Shown one piece after another: positions 1 to 6,592 of a stretch of DNA of 16,256 nucleotides (its first letter is position 1; each line of letters starts with the position of its first letter). The notes under the pieces are model-generated. The model made no database searches. It saw only the letters and a list, made by a program, of their open reading frames with translations, and was not told the DNA's origin. A program made the translations under genes and the position numbers. This DNA comes from JAOAJF01 sp046295675 (GTDB taxonomy: Archaea > Micrarchaeota > Micrarchaeia > Anstonellales > Anstonellaceae), in contig JBKBMW010000015.1 of NCBI GenBank assembly GCA_046295675.1, positions 1 through 16,256 of the forward strand, given 5' to 3'.

Positions 1-1383
1 TAAAATTTTTCCCCTTAATGGCAAAACAGCTTGTGTTCTTCTGTTTCTTGCCTGTTTTGCAGAGCCACCTGCAGAATCACCTTCTACAATAAATAATTCA
101 CAAATAGACGGATCTTGTTCAGAGCAATCAGCAAGTTTTCCAGGTAATACTCCTCCTTCTAATGCTCCCTTTCTTCTTACAAGCTCCTTGGATTTTTGAG
201 CAGCAAGTCTTGCTTGAAGTGCTAAAACTACTTTTTGGCAAATTATATTGGCTTCAGAGGGATGTTCTTCAAAGTAAGCTTTTAATTCATCAAAAATTAC
301 AGAATCCACTATTCCTTTAACATTTAGATTTGCAAGTCTGGTTTTTGTTTGCCCTTCAAAGCTTGGGTTTGGTATCTTAATAGAAAGAATAACATAAAGA
401 CCTTCTTTTACATCCTCGCCATTTGGCATTTCTTCTTCTTCTTTGAAAAGTTTATTGTTTTTAATATAATTAACTATGGCTCGAGTTAATGCAGTTCTAA
501 AGCCTATTAAGTGAGTTCCTCCATCCATGGTATTAATTGAATTTACATAAGTAAGTATGTTCTCTGAATAATCCTGACAATATTGAATGCATGCCTCTAA
601 GCTCACATTTTCTTTTTGTTTGTTTATATAAATTATTGGGTGAAGTGGTTTTTTTGATTTTGTTATATTGGTCAAATATTCGATAATACCTCCACTATAA
701 TGAAAAACTTCAGATTTGTTTTCTCGTTTATCCTCCAATATTATTCTAATGCCTTTGTTTAAATATGCAAGTTCTTCCAATCTTTTTGCAATGATTTTAT
801 AATCAAAATCTATGGCGCCAAAAATTGTTTTATCAGCTAAAAAGGTAACTGAGGTACCACTGGAGGTACTCTCGCCAATTTCCTCTACAGGTCCTACTGC
901 TTTTCCCTGAACATACCTCTGAAAATAAATTTTTTTATTTCTCTTTACTTTTACTTCACACCATTCAGATAATGCGTTTACTACTGATACTCCAACCCCA
1001 TGTAATCCTCCTGAAACTTTGTAAATCTTGTTTGAAAATTTTCCTCCGGCATGTAGCATGGTCATTACTACTTCTAAAGCAGATTTTCCTATCTTATGTT
1101 TCTCAACTGGTATTCCTCTTCCATCGTCTTCTACACAAACAGAATTATTTTCAAAAATTGTTACCTTTATTTCTTTACAATAACCTGCCAATGCTTCATC
1201 AATGGAATTATCCACAACTTCAAAAACAAGATGATGAAGCCCTCTACTACCAATGTCCCCGATATACATTGCCGGCCTTTTTCTTACCCCTTCTAAACCT
1301 TCCAAAATTTCAATATGTTCTGCATTGTACTCTGCAGAAAATTCAGTATTAATTTTTAAATCTTTTGGTTCTTTTTCATTCAT
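1..1383 (-). CDS. gyrB: DNA gyrase subunit B, N-terminal part (runs off the window edge)
   Basis: GyrB is the ATPase subunit of the type IIA topoisomerase that introduces negative supercoils together with GyrA. The visible 461 codons begin at an ATG preceded by a weak purine-rich stretch (AGGGAAAT). The GHKL ATPase is intact: N-box with VVDNSIDEAL (about residues 56-65), the VEDDGRGIP segment (84-92) and the glycine-rich lid GGLHGVGVSVVNALS (125-139). After the transducer domain, the Toprim domain opens with the EGDSAGGSAK motif from residue 434 and the frame is open to base 1. The family is about 630-650 residues, so the rest of Toprim and the tail lie outside. Known for the family: archaeal gyrases were acquired from bacteria, in euryarchaea and some DPANN lineages. 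It is divergently transcribed from the gene at 1606. Identification is very secure. Confidence 0.96.
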   Translation of the reverse strand, partial: MNEKEPKDLKINTEFSAEYNAEHIEILEGLEGVRKRPAMYIGDIGSRGLHHLVFEVVDNSIDEALAGYCKEIKVTIFENNSVCVEDDGRGIPVEKHKIGKSALEVVMTMLHAGGKFSNKIYKVSGGLHGVGVSVVNALSEWCEVKVKRNKKIYFQRYVQGKAVGPVEEIGESTSSGTSVTFLADKTIFGAIDFDYKIIAKRLEELAYLNKGIRIILEDKRENKSEVFHYSGGIIEYLTNITKSKKPLHPIIYINKQKENVSLEACIQYCQDYSENILTYVNSINTMDGGTHLIGFRTALTRAIVNYIKNNKLFKEEEEMPNGEDVKEGLYVILSIKIPNPSFEGQTKTRLANLNVKGIVDSVIFDELKAYFEEHPSEANIICQKVVLALQARLAAQKSKELVRRKGALEGGVLPGKLADCSEQDPSICELFIVEGDSAGGSAKQARNRRTQAVLPLRGKIL

Positions 1384-1459
1384 TTTATTTCCCTGTTTTT
1401 AATTAGAAGTTAAAGCAAAATTTAGCAATTAAATCCATCTTTTTCAGAATAATAAATTG

Positions 1460-1491
1460 CCTAAAAATATTAGGAAAAGAATATTTATAAA
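1460..1491 (-). promoter_or_regulatory. Probable gyrB promoter with palindrome at the predicted start site
   Basis: Read on the minus strand, TTTATAAATA (1491 down to 1482) is a good archaeal TATA box. About 25 bases downstream of its centre is the interrupted palindrome CCTAA-N5-TTAGG (1460-1474), which would sit at the transcription start. The implied leader is about 80 nt and contains a possible 11-codon uORF. The TATA core is nearly symmetrical, so it could also serve the plus strand. The palindrome resembles ones before rpoH and the gene at 14558. Confidence 0.45.
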
Positions 1492-1553
1492 CCAATCTTT
1501 GGGCTTTAAAGATGCTCTAAAAAATAACTAAACGACTTTGCTTTTTAATACAA

Positions 1554-1563
1554 TTTTTATAAA
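1554..1563 (+). promoter_or_regulatory. TATA-like promoter for the gene at 1606
   Basis: TTTTTATAAA is a strong archaeal TATA-box match. It predicts a start near 1585, giving a leader of about 20 nt before the GTG at 1606. No ribosome binding site is seen in that leader. Confidence 0.5.
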
Positions 1564-1605
1564 CCTTTCCTTTGTTATATCTTATTCTTTCAAAATTATT
1601 CAAAA

Positions 1606-2235
1606 GTGAGATTGGTGTTTTTATTCCAGATAAAAACAAAGGAACAAATTGAGGTAAATAATAGTGTACACAAAAATTTGCTAGATGGGTTGAAGAAGTT
1701 TGATAGTACAGATAAAATAATGTTGAACGAATATCTAAAAAAATTAACTCCTTATCAAAACGAACTACTTAAAGCTCTATTGCCACAATTTATTAAATTA
1801 GGAAATAAGTTTAGTGTTTTTTATCGTCCATCAGATATTTTTACAAATTTATTTGAAGAGGTTATCAGCCAGTATAATGAGTATAAAAATAAAAATCCTA
1901 ATGCAACTATAGCATCATTTGCTAATGATGAAGGAAAGCAATTTTTTCAACTTCTTGAATATAACTTGTTGAATGCAAAAACCAAAGAAGAAATTGGCAA
2001 GGGGTTGGACAAAGCCCTAGATCTTTATCAACTTCTTGGGATGGAGGGAATAAAAAAGTTAAACAAGCTCTATGAATTTGCACAGAATCCCTTTAACAAT
2101 CTTGATGTCAAGAAAGTGGATGAGTTTGTAGGTCAATTGGTATCAGAATTTAATCCAGATATGGCTAAAAAAGTTATCGATTCTTTGGAGTTAGATGGTC
2201 TTCAGCCTATGAAACAAAAATTTGGAAAAAATTAA
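1606..2235 (+). CDS. Hypothetical helical protein, 209 aa, family not recognised
   Basis: I do not recognise this protein. The reading frame is long and uninterrupted, with a TATA-like element about 45 bases upstream, so it is probably real. Translation predicts an almost entirely alpha-helical, soluble, charged protein rich in Leu, Lys, Asn and Phe, with no obvious signal peptide, membrane span, metal motif or nucleotide-binding loop. Cysteine is absent. The middle (about residues 60-110) contains aromatic-rich helices, and the C-terminal third ends in a Lys-rich tail. The start is uncertain: GTG at 1606 is the longest choice, while TTG at 1612 or GTG at 1615 are also in frame, and none has a clear Shine-Dalgarno sequence. 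It lies alone between divergent gyrB and the rpl10e transcription unit, which gives no functional clue. Confidence 0.65.
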   Translation: MRLVFLFQIKTKEQIEVNNSVHKNLLDGLKKFDSTDKIMLNEYLKKLTPYQNELLKALLPQFIKLGNKFSVFYRPSDIFTNLFEEVISQYNEYKNKNPNATIASFANDEGKQFFQLLEYNLLNAKTKEEIGKGLDKALDLYQLLGMEGIKKLNKLYEFAQNPFNNLDVKKVDEFVGQLVSEFNPDMAKKVIDSLELDGLQPMKQKFGKN

Positions 2236-2246
2236 AAATTTCAACC

Positions 2247-2278
2247 TATTTATTTATTAATTTTTAGATGTATAAATA
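2247..2278 (+). promoter_or_regulatory. Two candidate TATA boxes before rpl10e
   Basis: Two AT-rich TATA-like elements precede rpl10e: TATTTATTTATTAA at 2247-2260, with AACC just upstream as a possible BRE, and TATAAATA at 2271-2278. The first predicts a start near 2280 that keeps the GGTG ribosome binding site at 2294-2297 in the message. The second predicts a start near 2300, which would make the message nearly leaderless and remove that site. I favour the first. Confidence 0.4.
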
Positions 2279-2303
2279 CAATAAATTACTAAAGGTGTAG
2301 AAT

Positions 2304-2843
2304 ATGGCAGGTATAAGACCAGCAAGAACTTGTAGGACTCTAAAAAAAGTTGCTTGGACAAGATTTTCTCAAAAAAAACCATCAAAATCATATATAAGCT
2401 CTATGCCCCATACAAATTTGCTTAATTTTAGAATGGGATTAATAAAACCAGAATATGATTGCGAGTTTGAGTTGGTTGCAAAAGAATCAGTTCAATTAAG
2501 AGATAATGCACTTGAAGCAGGAAGGCAAGCAGCAAACAAATATTTGGAAAAAACTATTTTAAACAATTATTATTTTCATTTACGAGTAGTGTGTCATCAT
2601 GTGATAAGAGAAAACAAAATGATTGCAGGGGCAGGTGCTGATAGATTACAAAAAGGAATGCGCGCTTCTTTTGGCAGGCCAACAGATAGAGCAGCAAGAA
2701 TAAAAAAAGGCCAAGCTATCCTAAGTATTAAAACATTTTTAAATAATGAAAAAATTGTAAAAGAAGCTTTAAGAAGAATGAAGCTTAAATTATCTGGTAA
2801 ATGGTCAATAAGAAAAAAACTGATCCAAAATGTCGCAAAATAA
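2304..2843 (+). CDS. rpl10e: Archaeal large-subunit ribosomal protein uL16 (L10e)
   Basis: This is the archaeal/eukaryotic L10e form of uL16, which lies near the central protuberance and the A-site/P-site tRNA elbows of the large subunit. The diagnostic core is intact: HLRVVCHHVIRENKM (about residues 92-106) followed by the AGADRLQKGMR loop and FGRPTDRAARI, then the GQAILSIKT strand. The N-terminus (MAGIRPARTCR) matches the family's R-P-A-R-C-x-R opening with small changes. Length 179 aa is normal. The ATG has GGTG six bases upstream. Its last codons overlap the next gene by 14 nt, so the two are probably translated together. No missing key segment was noticed. Confidence 0.95.
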   Translation: MAGIRPARTCRTLKKVAWTRFSQKKPSKSYISSMPHTNLLNFRMGLIKPEYDCEFELVAKESVQLRDNALEAGRQAANKYLEKTILNNYYFHLRVVCHHVIRENKMIAGAGADRLQKGMRASFGRPTDRAARIKKGQAILSIKTFLNNEKIVKEALRRMKLKLSGKWSIRKKLIQNVAK

Positions 2844-3330
2844 AATAATTTCTGAAATGGATGAACTTGTTGGTTTTTTTCAAAGAAACCAAGAAAAAGA
2901 ATTTGAATTTAAAACTTTACAAAAACTTCTTAATATTCAGCCTGCAATATTAAAAAAACTTCTTAAAATTTTAGAGGAAGGAAAATATCTTAAAATAAAA
3001 TACAAAATTAACGGGGAATATTACTCTTGGAGAAAAAATAAAAAAATAGAATTAAAAACTCCTGTTCAAGTAAACGATTTACAGGTTAAGGCAGAAAAAG
3101 AAAACAAAATTTCAAAAGAAGAGCATTATCAAAAAATTGAAAAACTTTTAGAAAACTTGCTTGATAAACGAACACACTATTTAAAATTAAAAGAGAAAAG
3201 ACAAAACCTACTAAAAAAAGGAAAAAACTTTGGACTTTTAGAGATATATACTCAACAACTTAAAGAATTAAAAAAAGAAATTTTAGAGCTGGCAGCAGAA
3301 ACAAAAAAATTAATAGACCAATTAAACTAA
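2830..3330 (+). CDS. Winged-helix plus coiled-coil protein, function unknown
   Basis: A 166-residue protein beginning inside the end of rpl10e (ATGTCGCAAAATAAA, 14-nt overlap), which implies translational coupling. Residues about 5-68 have the helix-turn-helix-plus-wing pattern: helix with DELVGFFQ, the LQKLLNIQPAILKKLLKIL recognition region, then two short strands ending YYSW. Residues about 85-166 form a long Lys/Glu/Leu-rich segment with heptad-like spacing, a likely coiled coil. There is no Cys, signal peptide or membrane span. It may be a DNA- or RNA-binding regulator or a complex scaffold. The winged-helix call is a fold inference from pattern, not a recognised family. A second in-frame ATG at 2854 is possible but lacks a ribosome binding site. 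Confidence 0.75.
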   Translation: MSQNKIISEMDELVGFFQRNQEKEFEFKTLQKLLNIQPAILKKLLKILEEGKYLKIKYKINGEYYSWRKNKKIELKTPVQVNDLQVKAEKENKISKEEHYQKIEKLLENLLDKRTHYLKLKEKRQNLLKKGKNFGLLEIYTQQLKELKKEILELAAETKKLIDQLN

Positions 3331-3343
3331 TTATCTTGTTTAA

Positions 3344-3934
3344 TTAGGAACTTGCACATTTACCTCCTATTTGCTTTTGTCCTTTGAAAGACAAACCACT
3401 AAAATACGGAGTATCATAGTATATTGTAAAATAACTTAAAAATTTTTCAGTGGAAGTAAGAATAGTTGCAGAAGTATTTGCACAAGCAAGAGAAGTGCGC
3501 AAATAAACATCTTTTTTTTCTCCTGGTGCAAACGTAATGTTAAGCCCTGTTAAACTTGATGGTCCAGCTGTTCCGTATAAAGTTAAGCCGGAAGTTGAAC
3601 CAGAAGTGGAATGATTGGCATAAACATTGAATGTAGTTTCAGAACCATATGGTTCAAGAACAAAACTTTTTATAGTTATTGGCTTTGAGTCTATATTTTC
3701 TAAAATTAATGCTATCTCTCCTAATAGAGGTGAAGAAGAATAGAAGTATCCTTGCATTTGTACAATGCGAATTGGAGAAGCTTGTGATGCCCAATATACC
3801 TCAAGTTGTTTTTGATTTATTTCAGAAGAAGATTCTACAAAAAAAATTGAAATACTTATAACTACCAATACAATAACAAGAACTATTGCAAGAATGATTA
3901 AAAATTCTGTAGAAAGTTGTGCTTTTTTATTCAT
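3344..3934 (-). CDS. Secreted type IV pilin-like protein, class III signal peptide (copy 1)
   Basis: The N-terminus reads MNKKA|QLSTEFLIILAIV: short basic leader, then Q-x-S-x-E directly followed by a long hydrophobic helix (about residues 10-32). This is the archaeal class III signal peptide, which in studied archaea is cleaved by a prepilin peptidase before the Gln so that the hydrophobic helix drives filament assembly or membrane anchoring. The 160-residue remainder is Ser/Thr/Gly-rich and beta-like, typical of pilin heads, with two cysteines near residues 151 and 193. It ends 14 bases from the convergent gene at 2830-3330. A purine-rich GGGAAG stretch precedes the ATG. It is related in N-terminal design, but not clearly in its head domain, to the upstream neighbour at 4035-4595. 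Whether it makes a pilus is inference. Confidence 0.85.
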   Translation of the reverse strand: MNKKAQLSTEFLIILAIVLVIVLVVISISIFFVESSSEINQKQLEVYWASQASPIRIVQMQGYFYSSSPLLGEIALILENIDSKPITIKSFVLEPYGSETTFNVYANHSTSGSTSGLTLYGTAGPSSLTGLNITFAPGEKKDVYLRTSLACANTSATILTSTEKFLSYFTIYYDTPYFSGLSFKGQKQIGGKCASS

Positions 3935-3966
3935 ATTCTTCCCTTATTAAAACTTTAACATCCTAA

Positions 3967-3979
3967 AAATTTAAAATAT
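3967..3979 (-). promoter_or_regulatory. TATA-like promoter for the pilin-like gene ending at 3344
   Basis: On the minus strand ATATTTTAAATTT lies 33-45 bases before the ATG at 3934 and predicts a start about 13 nt upstream of that ATG. This suggests the two pilin-like genes need not share one transcript. Confidence 0.4.
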
Positions 3980-3990
3980 CTTCTTTCACA

Positions 3991-4040
3991 CTTTTCTTTT
4001 TTTTATTTTTTATTTTATTTTTTCTTTATTTTATTTAATT
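3991..4040. repeat. Low-complexity T-rich tract between the pilin-like genes
   Basis: About 50 bases that are almost all T on the plus strand, with scattered A and a few C. T-rich plus-strand sequence could end antisense or read-through transcription from the rightward unit at 1606-3330, since archaeal termination uses T-runs on the non-template strand. For the leftward pilin transcript the same tract is A-rich and gives no terminator. Confidence 0.5.
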
Positions 4041-4595
4041 AATACAACTAATTGGAAGTTTAAAAATCGGCTGATAAAAAAGAGGCCCGATATTTTCAAT
4101 TGTATAATTTATACCTAAACTTTTTTCAAAAATTATTCCTTGACAAGAAGAAGAGCTATCAGAAAAATCATATTTTTCAAAAACTATGGAGGTATTAGAG
4201 AATGGAGTTAGAACAAGTTCGCAGTTGCAGTTTGACAAAATACAAGATGAAGGGTTACATAATGCATTTCCAACCCCTTCCAAAGCACTTGCATTATACA
4301 AAAAAAATGCCAATTTTTTTTTGTCTACAAAAATAGAATTAATAGTAATATTTTCCTTTTCCTTTGAGGTTAGAGATAAATAAAGCCTGGAAGTAGAATT
4401 TTTATAATAACTCTCCTCTATACTTATAGGATATGAATCTTTAGCCCAAAAATTTTTTGAAGCAGAATAATTCGCATACAAATTTAAAGAAGGAAAAAAA
4501 TTAAAAAAATAACTTATAATTAGAGCTATAATAAGGACTATAGCCAAAATAATTAAATACTCTGTACTTAATTGGGCACGTTTATATATTTTCAT
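4035..4595 (-). CDS. Secreted type IV pilin-like protein, class III signal peptide (copy 2)
   Basis: The leader MKIYKRA|QLSTEYLIILAIV again shows Q-x-S-x-E-Y at the head of a hydrophobic helix (about residues 13-33), the class III signal peptide processed by prepilin peptidases. The first residues after the leader are nearly identical to those of the neighbouring protein, but the 150-residue head differs. It has six cysteines: three close together in a CNPSSCILSNCNC-like stretch (actually four there, near residues 111-123), one at SSCQG and one three residues from the C-terminus, suggesting disulfides outside the cell. Many N-x-S/T sequons are present. No Shine-Dalgarno sequence precedes the ATG; an AT-rich TTTTATTAATATA about 20-30 bases upstream could be a TATA box for a nearly leaderless message. 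Confidence 0.83.
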   Translation of the reverse strand: MKIYKRAQLSTEYLIILAIVLIIALIISYFFNFFPSLNLYANYSASKNFWAKDSYPISIEESYYKNSTSRLYLSLTSKEKENITINSIFVDKKKLAFFLYNASALEGVGNALCNPSSCILSNCNCELVLTPFSNTSIVFEKYDFSDSSSSCQGIIFEKSLGINYTIENIGPLFYQPIFKLPISCIN

Positions 4596-4640
4596 AAAAA
4601 CTTTTTGAAGAATATATTAATAAAATTTAGGTATATTCTC

Positions 4641-4681
4641 TAAAAATTTTGAATGCATTCATTTACAAGATAATTATCTTG
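4641..4681 (-). terminator. Possible end of the RNAP-ribosomal operon: 16-bp palindrome then T-run
   Basis: CAAGATAATTATCTTG (4666-4681) is a perfect 16-bp palindrome that includes the rps7 stop codon. Reading on leftward, a second palindrome GAATGCATTC (4651-4660) and then ATTTTT follow. Archaea mainly use T-runs, so the T-run is the likelier signal and the palindromes may be accessory or chance. Confidence 0.35.
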
Positions 4682-5285
4682 CAGCCCTTGCCATTCTTTC
4701 AGTTTCGTCTTTCTTTTTAATTGCATAGGAATTTTGAAGGTCATTTTTTGCCCCAAATTCTATTTCATCAGCCAATGCCTCAGCAAGGGTTTTTTTATTG
4801 TCAAATGCATTTATTATTGCTGCCATTGCGATATTTCTTAAAGCCAAATCTAACCTTCTTGAGGCAGAGATATCCACTGCAACTTGATAGGAAACTCCAC
4901 CCCATGAAACTCTTGTAAAATCTTCTCTTGGAGCAGAATTTTGTACTGCATCCACAAGCAATTGAATTGGATTTTGTTTTGTTCTTTTTGCTAAAATATC
5001 AAAGGCTTTTTCTACAATTTTCATAGTTTTTGTTTTTTGACCCTGTAAAATTCCATGAGTTCGAATAACCTTTCCAGATGTTTTTCTTCCAGTTCCTCCT
5101 CTCATCAATTTGTTTGCAAGCCTTTCTACTAAGTTCACCTTTGCTTTTTCAAAAGGTTTTTTTGCATGCCTTCCAAAAGAATGAGGCAAAATAACTGGCT
5201 TGAGTGAAATATAATTTATCAATGATGGATCAGATATTTTTACCCCATCAAAATCATATTTAGAAAATAAAAGTTTTTTTTGCAT
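4674..5285 (-). CDS. rps7: Small-subunit ribosomal protein uS7
   Basis: uS7 nucleates the 30S head and lines the E site. Archaeal family features are clear in order: PVILPHSFGRHAKKPF near residues 31-46, VERLANKLMRGGTGRKTSGK (52-71), the central helix NPIQLLVDAVQNSAPRED, the RVSWGGVSYQVAVDIS beta-ribbon, SRRLDLALRNIA, and the C-terminal NSYAIKKKDETERMARAAR. Length 203 aa is normal for archaea. The start at 5285 has AGGTG eight bases upstream. It is the last gene of the operon, 13 bases after rps12. In many archaea elongation-factor genes and uS10 follow; here two pilin-like genes follow instead. Confidence 0.95.
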   Translation of the reverse strand: MQKKLLFSKYDFDGVKISDPSLINYISLKPVILPHSFGRHAKKPFEKAKVNLVERLANKLMRGGTGRKTSGKVIRTHGILQGQKTKTMKIVEKAFDILAKRTKQNPIQLLVDAVQNSAPREDFTRVSWGGVSYQVAVDISASRRLDLALRNIAMAAIINAFDNKKTLAEALADEIEFGAKNDLQNSYAIKKKDETERMARAAR

Positions 5286-5298
5286 TCAAACACCTTTT

Positions 5299-5727
5299 TT
5301 ATCTCTTTGGTTTTTCTTTTTTCTTTCTTACAAGCTGTTGTAAATCAACTCCATTTACTGCAACAACTTTATATCTTACTCCTGGAATAGAACCCATTTG
5401 TCCTCGTTGAGAGCCTCCAAGTCCTGCCACTATAACTTCATCATGTTCATCAATATAATTTATAGCACCATTTCTTGGAGCATGAGCAGTAATCATTTTT
5501 CCATTTTTAGTAAGTTGGACTTTTACACATTTTATTAATCCAGAATGTGGCTGTTTTTGTTCTAATTGCTTTTTTTCAATCACTATTCCTTTTGCTTGTG
5601 GAGACCCTTCCAGTGGGTCATATTTCTCTTTAAGCTTTAATTTTTTTCTTTTCCATGGTTTTTTTAACCATCTGTGTTTTTTTCTTTTTCTTAATAATTC
5701 TCTTCCTGCAAATTCACCTTTACCCAT
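5299..5727 (-). CDS. rps12: Small-subunit ribosomal protein uS12 with altered decoding loop
   Basis: uS12 sits at the 30S decoding centre and monitors codon-anticodon pairing. The 142-residue protein has the basic N-terminal extension, SPQAKGIVIEKK, the KxxQP loop, KCVKVQLTKNGK, GAINYIDEHDEV and the C-terminal IPGVRYKVVAVNGV. Two loops differ from the family: the nearly universal P-N-S-A is P60-H-S-G63, and the usual V-P-G-D-G is A83-P-R-N-G87. The Lys/Gly-rich turn before DIPGVRYKV is also changed (SQRGQMGSIPG). The frame is intact and flanked by well-conserved sequence, so this looks like divergence rather than error. AGGTGA lies six bases before the ATG. It is preceded by nusA and followed 13 bases later by rps7. 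Confidence 0.95.
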   Translation of the reverse strand: MGKGEFAGRELLRKRKKHRWLKKPWKRKKLKLKEKYDPLEGSPQAKGIVIEKKQLEQKQPHSGLIKCVKVQLTKNGKMITAHAPRNGAINYIDEHDEVIVAGLGGSQRGQMGSIPGVRYKVVAVNGVDLQQLVRKKKEKPKR

Positions 5728-5792
5728 TAATTCACCTTTTCTTTTTACCAGTTTCTTAACCTATTATTCATTTATTTTAATTTTACATATTT

Positions 5793-6215
5793 TTATTTTA
5801 CATATAATTTTAAATCACAATTAAATTTTCTTTTCACCAAAGCCTGGTGAAGTTTAATTCTATTTCCATCTCTACCTATTGCAATTCCTCTATCAGCAGA
5901 GTCTATAATAGCATATACTATCTTATTATTTTTTTTCTCATGAATATTTATATTTTTTATGTTTACTGGAGCAAAAATGTTTTTTATAAATTGTTCCAAA
6001 TCAGAGGTTTCCTCAAATACTAAAACTTGCCTTGCAAATGATTGTCTGACTTTTGTTATTTTTGAGCCCTTCTGCCCTATTGCTTTTCCCATTTCTGAAA
6101 ATGGCACAAAGAACACTACTGCATGATTTGAGATATAAACATCAGAAGGAACCACACCAGTTATTTTTTCAAAGATTGCAAGAGCTTTGAGTTCATCGTT
6201 AGATAATTCTATCAT
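5793..6215 (-). CDS. nusA: Archaeal NusA-like transcription factor, two KH domains
   Basis: Archaeal NusA consists only of the two KH domains of its bacterial namesake and binds RNA during transcription. Here the first KH loop is GKAIGQKGSKI and the second GIAIGRDGNRIKLHQAL; between them is the linker FIKNIFAPVNIKNINIHEK, matching the family's NLFAPA-V segment. The protein ends shortly after KFNCDLKLYVK. I chose ATG at 6215 (140 aa, MIELSNDELKALAIF), which aligns with the usual archaeal start and has GGTTG eight bases upstream. A TTG four codons earlier (6227) would begin only three bases after the eL30 stop and adds no conserved sequence. It sits in its usual place between rpl30e and rps12. 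Confidence 0.92.
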   Translation of the reverse strand: MIELSNDELKALAIFEKITGVVPSDVYISNHAVVFFVPFSEMGKAIGQKGSKITKVRQSFARQVLVFEETSDLEQFIKNIFAPVNIKNINIHEKKNNKIVYAIIDSADRGIAIGRDGNRIKLHQALVKRKFNCDLKLYVK

Positions 6216-6230
6216 ATAAACAACCAATAG

Positions 6231-6551
6231 TTATGTCTTGACAAGTTCAAGTATCTTGGAATTTCCTACACTTTCAATCAAAATAGCAGAAACTAAAAAT
6301 GGCTTTCCGCATAAAGAACCAAGCTCTTTTGAATTTAAAGAACTCAGATAAACCGGAAGGTTAGATAGTTTTGCATATCTTTTGATATCTTGTACTTTTT
6401 CCATTGGAGCTGAAGAAGAGAGAATAATAAGTTTTCCTTTTCCTATTAAAGCATGTTTAGTAGCTGTCTTTAGGCCAAATTTTACTTTGCCAGAATCTAT
6501 ACATAATCTTATTGCTTTGTTTATTTCTGTTTCAGATACTTTTTCTTGCAT
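6231..6551 (-). CDS. rpl30e: Large-subunit ribosomal protein eL30 (L30e family)
   Basis: A 106-residue member of the L7Ae/L30e RNA-binding fold. Typical features are INKAIRLCIDSGKVKFGLKTATKHALIGKGKLIILSS-type N-terminal half (split here only to describe it: the GKVKFG turn near residue 21 and the GKGKLIILSS strand near residue 37), the VQDIKRYAKLSNLPVY helix-strand unit, and the SKELGSLCGKPF loop that in this family contacts kink-turn RNA. It lies in the standard archaeal position directly after rpoA2 and before nusA. AGGTGTGATGA precedes the ATG. Confidence 0.93.
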   Translation of the reverse strand: MQEKVSETEINKAIRLCIDSGKVKFGLKTATKHALIGKGKLIILSSSAPMEKVQDIKRYAKLSNLPVYLSSLNSKELGSLCGKPFLVSAILIESVGNSKILELVKT

Positions 6552-6592
6552 AATTCATCACACCTTAAAAAAATATTGCATAGTAACCTTTT

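Noticed and set aside
972..1352. Plus-strand open frame of 126 codons opposite gyrB
   Set aside because: It lies wholly antisense to well-conserved GyrB ATPase sequence; the translation is low-complexity Leu/Phe/Gln-rich and resembles nothing.
5655..5671. ATGGTT-TTTTT-AACCAT inverted repeat inside rps12
   Set aside because: It lies in the conserved basic coding region of uS12, its loop is a Lys codon run, and a terminator inside the operon is unlikely.
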